Shown here one piece after another: positions 1-4,913 of a stretch of DNA of 8,459 nt. The stretch's first letter is position 1; every line of letters starts with the position of its first letter. Location of the stretch: positions 1 to 8,459 of the forward strand of contig MWJR01000041.1 of the NCBI GenBank assembly GCA_002127415.1, read 5' to 3'. Under the pieces are notes generated by a model. The model saw only the letters and a list, made by a program, of their open reading frames with translations. It ran no database searches and was not told where the DNA came from. A program made the position numbers and the translations under genes. This stretch comes from Calditrichaeota bacterium AABM5.125.24. Its GTDB lineage: Bacteria > Electryoneota > AABM5-125-24 > Hatepunaeales > Hatepunaeaceae.

Positions 1-26
1 GCGCCCGTCCAAACAATAACTTGAAT

Positions 27-46
27 GGCGGACGGGGGCGTCCGCC
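27..46. repeat. Short perfect hairpin
   Basis: GGCGGACG (27-34) and CGTCCGCC (39-46) form a perfect 8-bp stem around a four-G loop. It has no following T-run, so it is more likely a REP-like repeat or the tail of an upstream gene outside the window than a terminator. Confidence 0.5.
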
Positions 47-80
47 TTGCCAAATCTTGCATTCTCGGACAGACTGGTAG

Positions 81-118
81 GTCGGAATCCAGACAAGCCC
101 GAATTCGTCTGGATACCG
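81..118. repeat. Inverted repeat with dispersed-repeat core
   Basis: ATCCAGAC (87-94) and GTCTGGAT (107-114) are perfect inverted arms of 8 bp. The 12-mer AGACAAGCCCGA at 91-102 occurs again exactly at 1804-1815, and with one change at 8433-8444, which marks this as a copy of a dispersed intergenic repeat family. Confidence 0.5.
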
Positions 119-128
119 GCGAAGCATG

Positions 129-168
129 TCCCTGCGCCTGTCCCTGCGAAGGCAGGGAAAAGCAGGGA
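129..168. repeat. Nested hairpin repeat upstream of the DUF1015 gene
   Basis: An inner hairpin TCCCTGC (141-147) / GCAGGGA (152-158) with loop GAAG is enclosed by a second identical pair, TCCCTGC (129-135) and GCAGGGA (162-168). The nested layout matches the element at 4831-4872 upstream of cstA, although the sequence differs. If transcribed it would lie in the 5' leader of the next gene. A regulatory role is not shown. Confidence 0.5.
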
Positions 169-183
169 TCACGCCCCTACCAA

Positions 184-207
184 CTCTGTCACTCTGTTAC
201 TTTGTCA
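184..207. repeat. Three tandem 8-bp units before the ribosome binding site
   Basis: CTCTGTCA, CTCTGTTA and CTTTGTCA follow each other without gaps and end 8 bases before the Shine-Dalgarno sequence of the DUF1015 gene. They could be a short operator-like array or simple slippage. No clear promoter was found near them. Confidence 0.35.
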
Positions 208-224
208 CCAAATAGGGAGGAGCA

Positions 225-1580
225 ATGGCCAGGATTGCATCGTTTCGCGGCTACCGTTTTAACCCTTCCGAGGTCGGCGACCTGAATAAGGTTGTCACCC
301 AGCCGTATGACAAGATAGACGATAAACTCCGCGACGAGTATCTCAGTCGCAGCGAATACAGTGTAGTTCGTATTATCAGAGGACCTCCCAAGCCGGATGA
401 CAATCCGAATGACAATGTATATACCCGCGCGGCCGACTACTGGACGCGCTGGATAGAAGACCGGGTGCTGATCCGGGAACCCGGGCCGGCGATCTACCCC
501 TGTTTCGAGGAATTCACGGTAGATGGAGAGACCTTCATCCGGAAGGGGCTGGTGACTCTGGTCTGTCTGGACGACGACAAATCGACGGTTCGAGCCCACG
601 AGAAGACCCTCTCCGGACCCAAGGCCGACAGGTTGAGACTGATGCGCGCTACCGAGGCCAACGACGGCCAGATCTTTATGCTCTACGACGATCCCGACCA
701 CCGGATCAATAACCTGATCGACGAGGAGTCGGCTATGGCGCAGCCGATAATGACGGTCAAGGACGACTACGACGCCGTCCACAGGCTCTATCGCATCTCA
801 CGTCCCGGTCTGATTCAGGACGTCAGCGAGGCGTTTGAGGATCTGGAGCTGTTCATAGCCGACGGGCACCACCGCTACGAGACGGCCGTTGAGTATATGG
901 ATGAGTGCAAGGGGCGATACTGGAAGCCGATGGGGGCTGAGACCTTCAACTACCGGATGATGACTCTGGTCAATATGCACGACCCGGGGCTGACAGTTCT
1001 GCCGACCCACCGGGTGCTCCACTCGCTGGAGGGTTTCGCCCCACGTGGAGTTCTCGAAAGCGCAGCTGAGTATTTCGATATTACCGAATATGCGGACCGT
1101 CCGTCACTTTACGCCGCTCTGGATGAGTCCGGTAAAGCGGGCCGGACGGCTTTCGGTTTCTCAGCCGAGGGATCCAGCGGCTTAAGGCTCTTGACGCTGA
1201 AGGACCCGGCCATTGTGGGCAGGCTGGTAGAAGTGGAGCGTTCCGAGACCTGGCGGCGGCTGGATGTGACCGTGCTGCACGTGGTGCTCCTCGAAAAGAT
1301 CCTTGGGTTAGACGCCGATAAGATGTCTCCCGAGACTAACGTCCACTATGTGCGCGGCCGGGATGAGGCGCTGGATATGGTGGGTTGTGAAGGCTGTCAG
1401 GCCGCCTTCCTGGTCAACCCGACCCTGGTTCAGCAGGTGCGCGAGGTGGCGCTGGCCGGCGAGCGGATGCCGCAGAAGTCAACCGACTTCTTCCCCAAAC
1501 TGCTGACCGGGATGGTGATGATGAAGATGACCATCGACAAAAGCGCCGGACTGGCGGTCTGGGAGGCGGATAAGGTGTGA
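225..1580 (+). CDS. DUF1015 family protein
   Basis: A complete 451-residue protein of the DUF1015 (COG4198-type) family, widespread in bacteria and without an established reaction that I can state with confidence. Recognisable blocks in order are VVTQPYDKI (residues 23-31), RAHEKTLSGPKADRLRLM (123-140), the hallmark IADGHHRYET (211-220), and a segment of roughly residues 241-265 containing LVNMHDPGL and LPTHRVL. The conserved His and acidic residues in HEKT and DGHHRYE look like an active or metal site, but that is inference. There is no signal peptide or membrane segment, so it should be cytoplasmic. The ATG start has GGAGG at 216-220, four bases upstream. Length fits the family. It is followed by a strong terminator-like hairpin and looks like the last gene of its unit. 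In other genomes the family often lies near serine-biosynthesis genes. None is visible here, but the window begins just upstream. Confidence 0.9.
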   Translation: MARIASFRGYRFNPSEVGDLNKVVTQPYDKIDDKLRDEYLSRSEYSVVRIIRGPPKPDDNPNDNVYTRAADYWTRWIEDRVLIREPGPAIYPCFEEFTVDGETFIRKGLVTLVCLDDDKSTVRAHEKTLSGPKADRLRLMRATEANDGQIFMLYDDPDHRINNLIDEESAMAQPIMTVKDDYDAVHRLYRISRPGLIQDVSEAFEDLELFIADGHHRYETAVEYMDECKGRYWKPMGAETFNYRMMTLVNMHDPGLTVLPTHRVLHSLEGFAPRGVLESAAEYFDITEYADRPSLYAALDESGKAGRTAFGFSAEGSSGLRLLTLKDPAIVGRLVEVERSETWRRLDVTVLHVVLLEKILGLDADKMSPETNVHYVRGRDEALDMVGCEGCQAAFLVNPTLVQQVREVALAGERMPQKSTDFFPKLLTGMVMMKMTIDKSAGLAVWEADKV

Positions 1581-1655
1581 TGGTCGATGAATGATGAATA
1601 ATGATCGATGAGATATTGCCGGTTGCCTTTTACCGATAATTGAATTGACATGTGA

Positions 1656-1718
1656 GGGTGGCCCGGGTTGCCGCTTACGTCCGGCTTTTGACGGATTGCA
1701 ACCCGGGCCACCCTTTTT
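1656..1718 (+). terminator. Long-stem intrinsic terminator after the DUF1015 gene
   Basis: A perfect 16-bp inverted repeat, GGGTGGCCCGGGTTGC (1656-1671) and GCAACCCGGGCCACCC (1698-1713), is followed by five T (1714-1718). The 26-base loop has its own TCCG/CGGA pairing (1680-1683 with 1692-1695). It lies 76 bases after the DUF1015 stop. Its right arm and T-run (CCGGGCCACCCTTTTTATG) are the same sequence as the end of the 40-bp repeat units, so terminator and repeat are related. Confidence 0.75.
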
Positions 1719-1758
1719 ATGAGAAACCCGTCCAGCAAGCTGTCCGGGCCACCCTTTT
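1719..1758 (+). repeat. Single copy of the 40-bp repeat
   Basis: Bases 1719-1758 (ATGAGAAACCCGTCCAGCAA onward) match the unit of the array at 4511-4710, with two differences from its first unit in the first 35 bases (GTCC for GGCC, CTGT for CTGA). The T-run continues into TATGG, as if a further unit began and decayed. It sits upstream of nikR in the same orientation as the downstream array. Confidence 0.75.
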
Positions 1759-1777
1759 TATGGAACCCCGGCCGGCA

Positions 1778-1814
1778 ATCCCGAAGTTTCGGGATCGGGC
1801 TTGAGACAAGCCCG
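1778..1814. repeat. Two adjacent hairpins upstream of nikR
   Basis: ATCCCGAA (1778-1785) pairs with TTCGGGAT (1788-1795), and directly after it CGGGCTTG (1796-1803) pairs with CAAGCCCG (1807-1814) around an AGA loop. The second hairpin holds the AGACAAGCCCGA core also seen at 91-102 and, changed once, at 8433-8444. No T-run follows. They are repeat copies that may also insulate the nikR promoter. Confidence 0.55.
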
Positions 1815-1875
1815 ACTATAATTGCAACCGTTTCGAACCGTATAGCTGTATAAGTGCAGAAAAAACGATTTTTAC

Positions 1876-1904
1876 TTGACTTTGGGGTTTTTATTTTCTA
1901 TACT
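1876..1904 (+). promoter_or_regulatory. Sigma-70-type promoter of nikR and the receptor gene
   Basis: TTGACT (1876-1881) and TATACT (1899-1904) are each one base from the -35 and -10 consensus and are separated by an ideal 17 bases, in an AT-rich stretch. Transcription should begin near 1910-1912, only a few bases before the TTG start of nikR. The -10 overlaps the palindrome at 1901-1936, so a bound repressor would block it. Confidence 0.75.
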
Positions 1905-1936
1905 GTAACACGAATTTGCAAATAGGTGTCACTATA
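1901..1936. promoter_or_regulatory. Putative NikR operator (36-bp imperfect palindrome)
   Basis: The palindrome is centred between 1918 and 1919 and 13 of 18 base pairs match. The core ATTTGCAAAT (1914-1923) is perfect. The outer half-sites are GTAACAC (1905-1911) and GTGTCAC (1926-1932), 14 bases apart, for a 28-bp span like known NikR sites. From memory, some non-enterobacterial NikR sites use GTGTTAC/GTAACAC halves with similar spacing, but the halves here point the other way round, so the match is suggestive only. The site covers the -10, the likely transcription start and the nikR start codon. Confidence 0.5.
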
Positions 1937-2386
1937 AAACCTAAACCCTCTAAAACTCTCACCCGATTCGGGGCTACGATGGAATCCGGATTGCTTGAAA
2001 GGTTTGACCGGTGGGTAATGCACCAGGGGCTGACTTCCCGCTCACGGGCGTTGAGTTATGTTGTTCGCGAGAAGTTAGCTGAAGGTGAGTGGGAGCTCGG
2101 TGAAGCAACCGCTGCTGCAACTATAAACCTGGTCTATGACCACCATACCCGCGAGACGGTAGATACCTTGATAGACGTCCAGCACAACTTCCTTGATGTA
2201 ATAGTCAGCACAATACATATACATATGGACGTTCACCTCTGTTTCGAGGTAATCATCCTGCGAGGTGTCGGACGCCGCATCCGCGAGGCGGCAAGTGAGC
2301 TCAGGAAGATACGGGGTGTGCTACACTGCACGATGACTCCTGCAACTACCGGTGTCGGTTATCATAAGCCCCACAAGCACAGTTAA
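1916..2386 (+). CDS. nikR: Nickel-responsive transcriptional regulator NikR
   Basis: A 156-residue NikR, the nickel-dependent ribbon-helix-helix repressor that limits nickel uptake. The N-terminal DNA-binding fold spans about residues 15-57 (strand LTRFGAT, then SRSRALSYVVREKLAEGEWE). The C-terminal ACT-like metal domain has IHIHMDVHLCFEVIILRG at 100-117. By alignment with E. coli NikR His76, His87, His89 and Cys95, the nickel ligands are His90, His101, His103 and Cys109, all present. The TTG at 1916 is the only usual start in this frame after the TGA at 1877-1879 that keeps the DNA-binding strand; ATG 1979 would cut it off. No Shine-Dalgarno is visible and the promoter implies a leader of about 5 bases, so translation may be nearly leaderless. 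Compared with E. coli there is a 14-residue N-terminal arm, and the C-terminus ends in a His-rich tail (YHKPHKHS). The receptor gene follows after 29 bases. Confidence 0.93.
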   Translation: MQIGVTIKPKPSKTLTRFGATMESGLLERFDRWVMHQGLTSRSRALSYVVREKLAEGEWELGEATAAATINLVYDHHTRETVDTLIDVQHNFLDVIVSTIHIHMDVHLCFEVIILRGVGRRIREAASELRKIRGVLHCTMTPATTGVGYHKPHKHS

Positions 2387-2415
2387 AAACAGAATTAGAA
2401 CTACGGAGTATTCCA

Positions 2416-4305
2416 TTGAAGTTGTTAATGGCGTTATTAACCTTGTCACTCTTGCCGGTTATATCTTCAATCGGGTATTGCGAGGAGCTTGCTCCTGCGG
2501 ATAGTAGCGTTAGAATCTATATCCTGGATGAGGTGGTTGTAAAGATAGACCGTATCTTTCGCCCTGTCACGGTTAGCGATTACGGTCTGCCGGTCACTAT
2601 CTTCTCACTCAGGGAGATAGAGGCCGTTCAGATCGAGAACGCCTACGAGCTGCTGAACCAGGTCCCGGGTGTCACCTATAAACGTTCTCGCCAGTTAGTC
2701 CACGGTATGGGTTCAACCGCGAAGGGATTTTACCGCACTCGCGGGATCGGCGAGAAACCGGGCGCAGGTCTACTTATTATGGTGGATGGCAGACCGCACT
2801 ATATGGGCTTTTGGGGACATCCCATACTCGACAACCACCCTGTTGATGATGTTGAGCGGGTTGAGGTTATTAAGGGACCGGGTTCGGTGCTCTATGGCAA
2901 GGAGGCGTTCGGCGGAGTGGTTAACCTGGTAACTCATCGTCCCAAGCCTGGAATTAACACCACCATAAATATGTCGGGGGGTAGTTACGGCAATCGCGGT
3001 CTCCGCCTCTACCACGCCGGAGGTATAGGTGCGACCACCTACCGCTTGAACGGCAGTGTGAAATCAAGTGACGGGGAACGGCCCAACAGCAACCAGGAGA
3101 CCAGATCAGCATCAGGGAGGTTTACCCGGGAACTGAACAGCGGGATGCGCCTTGAGGTCGGTTGTCAATATCGTTGGAGTGAATGGTTTGATCCTGGACC
3201 GCTGGATTCACCCAGGGGTGATGGTGATTCCACAGGTGGGGGTGAGTTCACCGGGTATGGTGCCGATATCACCCTTCACGAAACCATCGGGCTCACGCAC
3301 GGGCAGATAATTCTGTATGCTGATATGCTGGATAATGAACTGTATCTTGACAGCAAGAATTATTCTGATAACCTGGGGTTGCGCGTCTGGCAGTCGTGGG
3401 ATGGGATCTGGTCGGGTGGTGAACTGCGCCTCGGGCTGGATTACGAGAGATACGGCGGTGGATGGGAGATGCTGGATGGATCGGGGGAAACCGAGAGTTA
3501 TGAGGACAATACCGCGCCATATATACATCTGAAGCAATCGGTGACCCCCCGACTGAAGCTTTCAGGCGGCATCAGGGTCAACTTCAACTCCAAGTTTGAC
3601 ACGGAAACCGCCTATCGTTTGGGAATATCGGCAGATGCTGATGAGGTGACCCGAATCTATACCTCACTATCGCGCGCCTTCAGGACACCTTCCCTCGCTG
3701 AGCAGTATTTCCCATACTGGGCGGGTGACCGAACCCTGTTGGAACCTGAACGGATGTGGCAGATTGAAGCCGGACTGCACAGGATGATAACCGGATGGTG
3801 TGCAGTTGAAGCCTGCTATTTCTATGCCGAAGGCGATAATATGATCCGCAAGATAGGTCCGCCGCCGAGACCGCCGATTGCAGAAAATACAGGCACATTC
3901 ACGCATCGTGGAGTGGAACTTTCAGCGCGGGCCATACCGATTGAGAGGCTATCTGTTTACGCCGGATTCGCATATCTGAACCCCGGCCACAACACTGCGC
4001 ACAACCCTGAACGGACGCTTTTCAGCGAAATATCCTACCTTTCCCCGAAGGATGTGAGGTTGTCGTTCACTGTTGACCACTCCGCAGGGCGATATGAAAA
4101 GAGCAACAGGGAATCGGCACTCCCCGACTATACCCTGTTGCACACACGCCTCACTGTGCCGATGCCGGGAATGCCCGGACATTTTGGGTGTAAAGGTTGG
4201 TTTGCTGTTAATAACATAACCGATGCGGATGAAGAGCTGTCATCCGGCTATCCGCTGCCCGGACGAACTATAACTGTCGGACTGGCGCTCAGGCACTCAT
4301 TTTAG
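2416..4305 (+). CDS. TonB-dependent outer-membrane receptor, candidate nickel or nickel-chelate uptake
   Basis: A complete 629-residue TonB-dependent receptor, small for the family and close to BtuB in size. A signal peptide covers about residues 1-22 (hydrophobic LLMALLTLSLLPVISSIG). A TonB-box-like DEVVV lies at 38-42. The plug domain runs from about 50 to 175 and includes VDGRP, DDVERVEVIKGPGSVLYG and FGGVVNLVTHRP. The rest is beta-barrel, ending in the usual terminal Phe. The plug loop around 126-141 is rich in His and Met (His128, Met130, His135, His141). TTG 2416 is preferred because GGAG at 2405-2408 is 7 bases upstream; the in-frame ATG at 2428 is too far from it. Cotranscription with nikR is the reason for proposing nickel as substrate, as for the NikR-controlled receptor FrpB4 of Helicobacter pylori. 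Another metal chelate remains possible. Sampled stretches are lower in GC (about 38-57%) than cstA (about 60-68%). Confidence 0.9.
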   Translation: MKLLMALLTLSLLPVISSIGYCEELAPADSSVRIYILDEVVVKIDRIFRPVTVSDYGLPVTIFSLREIEAVQIENAYELLNQVPGVTYKRSRQLVHGMGSTAKGFYRTRGIGEKPGAGLLIMVDGRPHYMGFWGHPILDNHPVDDVERVEVIKGPGSVLYGKEAFGGVVNLVTHRPKPGINTTINMSGGSYGNRGLRLYHAGGIGATTYRLNGSVKSSDGERPNSNQETRSASGRFTRELNSGMRLEVGCQYRWSEWFDPGPLDSPRGDGDSTGGGEFTGYGADITLHETIGLTHGQIILYADMLDNELYLDSKNYSDNLGLRVWQSWDGIWSGGELRLGLDYERYGGGWEMLDGSGETESYEDNTAPYIHLKQSVTPRLKLSGGIRVNFNSKFDTETAYRLGISADADEVTRIYTSLSRAFRTPSLAEQYFPYWAGDRTLLEPERMWQIEAGLHRMITGWCAVEACYFYAEGDNMIRKIGPPPRPPIAENTGTFTHRGVELSARAIPIERLSVYAGFAYLNPGHNTAHNPERTLFSEISYLSPKDVRLSFTVDHSAGRYEKSNRESALPDYTLLHTRLTVPMPGMPGHFGCKGWFAVNNITDADEELSSGYPLPGRTITVGLALRHSF

Positions 4306-4419
4306 GTTCTGTCAGACATCCGTTTGACACAAGGAAGAACACTCACGTTGCGGGGTGTCCTCACCATGCAGCAAATTTCGGGTGTTAAATGCGATGAGTT
4401 TTTTAAGATATTCGCGTAG

Positions 4420-4450
4420 CAGCCGATCCCGCTGAGGCGGGATCGTGCTG
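4420..4450. repeat. Stem-loop downstream of the receptor gene
   Basis: GATCCCGC (4425-4432) pairs with GCGGGATC (4437-4444) around TGAG. The stem extends through C4424-G4445 and, past a one-base bulge, CAGC/GCTG (4420-4423 with 4447-4450). There is no T-run. It lies 115 bases after the receptor stop and could be a 3'-end stabilising structure or another repeat copy. I see no gene or other signal in the rest of 4306-4470. Confidence 0.5.
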
Positions 4451-4470
4451 ATAGGATATTGTTCCACTTC

Positions 4471-4750
4471 GTGGGGGACCCGGGTTGCGAGAAACCCGGG
4501 GCACCCTTTTATGAGAAACCCGGCCAGCAAGCTGACCGGGCCACCTTTTTATGAGAAACCATGCCAGCAAGCTGACCGGGGCACCATTTTATGAGAAACC
4601 CGGCCAGCAAGCTGACCGGGCCACCCTTTTATGAGAAACCATGCCAGCAAGCTGACCGGGCCACCCTTTTATGAGAAACCATGCCAGCAAGCTGACCGGG
4701 CCACCCTATATATAGTAGCAGGTAAGAAGCTGTCCGGCCTGCACTCCCTT
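4471..4750 (+). repeat. Tandem array of seven 40-bp units
   Basis: The period is exactly 40 bases. Five well-preserved units start at 4511, 4551, 4591, 4631 and 4671, all beginning ATGAGAAACC and sharing CCAGCAAGCTGACCGGG. A diverged unit fits in register on each side (4471-4510 and 4711-4750). The units have two versions at positions 11-13: CGG (units at 4511 and 4591) or ATG (4551, 4631, 4671). The CGG version forms a hairpin CCCGGCCAGC/GCTGACCGGG with one mismatch before a T-rich end; the ATG version cannot form its base. There are no spacers and 40 is not divisible by 3, so this is neither a CRISPR nor a coding repeat. One more unit lies at 1719-1758. Confidence 0.9.
4479..4510 (+). terminator. 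Terminator-like hairpin of the nikR-receptor unit
   Basis: CCCGGGTT (4479-4486) pairs perfectly with AACCCGGG (4493-4500) around a 6-base loop, with partial further pairing of the flanking G and C runs (4473-4477 with 4502-4506). Four T follow at 4507-4510. It overlaps the first, diverged unit of the 40-bp array; the CGG-type units behind it could act as backup terminators. Confidence 0.5.
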
Positions 4751-4777
4751 GACATCACCAGACCATCCTTTTACATT
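4749..4777 (+). promoter_or_regulatory. Putative sigma-70-type promoter of cstA
   Basis: A perfect TTGACA (4749-4754) is followed after 17 bases by TACATT (4772-4777), four of six matches to the -10. The -35 straddles the end of the last decayed 40-bp unit. Transcription from about 4784 would give a leader of about 130 bases containing the nested hairpin at 4831-4872. Confidence 0.5.
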
Positions 4778-4830
4778 ACTGAATACCTATCAGGCTTGAA
4801 CATTCAGGGTTGAGATATTCACAACACTGG

Positions 4831-4872
4831 ATTCCAGCCCCAGCTTTCGCTGGGACATGCTTTCGCTGGAAT
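4831..4872. repeat. Nested hairpin in the cstA leader
   Basis: ATTCCAGC (4831-4838) pairs with GCTGGAAT (4865-4872), enclosing CCCAGC (4839-4844) / GCTGGG (4849-4854) with loop TTTC. The sequence TTTCGCTGG occurs twice. It ends 29 bases before the cstA ribosome binding site. It resembles common intergenic palindromic repeats built on GCGAAAGC-type loops; a leader-regulatory role is possible but unproven. Confidence 0.55.
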
Positions 4873-4913
4873 GATGCTGGCAGTTACCGGGACAGAGCAT
4901 TGAGGTTTAAGAT

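Noticed and set aside
189..782. 197-residue minus-strand ORF opposite the DUF1015 gene
   Set aside because: It lies across the well-supported DUF1015 coding frame and shows no family motif.
1583..1611. ATGA-rich stretch after the DUF1015 stop as a small gene or overlap start
   Set aside because: It is a simple repeat with the TCGATGA motif twice; no ribosome binding site or sustained reading frame follows.
1430..1738. Minus-strand ORF starting MLDGFLIK, and a similar one at 4312-4530 starting MLAGFLIK
   Set aside because: The shared N-terminus comes only from the 40-bp repeat on the other strand; the bodies differ, and the first overlaps the DUF1015 gene.
1855..1864. TGCAGAAAAA shared with 6821-6830, as a common regulatory site
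   Set aside because: A 10-base A-rich match in two AT-rich upstream regions, at different distances from the predicted promoters and starts, is easily chance.
1979..2386. ATG 1979 as the nikR start
   Set aside because: It would remove the RFGAT strand that contacts DNA in the ribbon-helix-helix fold; the TTG at 1916 keeps it.
2428..4305. ATG 2428 as the receptor start
   Set aside because: GGAG at 2405-2408 is 7 bases from TTG 2416 but 19 from this ATG. The signal peptide would survive either way, so the choice rests on spacing.
4471..4750. CRISPR array
   Set aside because: Units are contiguous with no unique spacers, and no cas-like gene is in the window.
4631..4813. Small + strand ORF of 60 residues through the repeat array
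   Set aside because: Its sequence is the 40-bp repeat read in successive frames (period not divisible by 3); it has no Shine-Dalgarno and no recognisable protein character.
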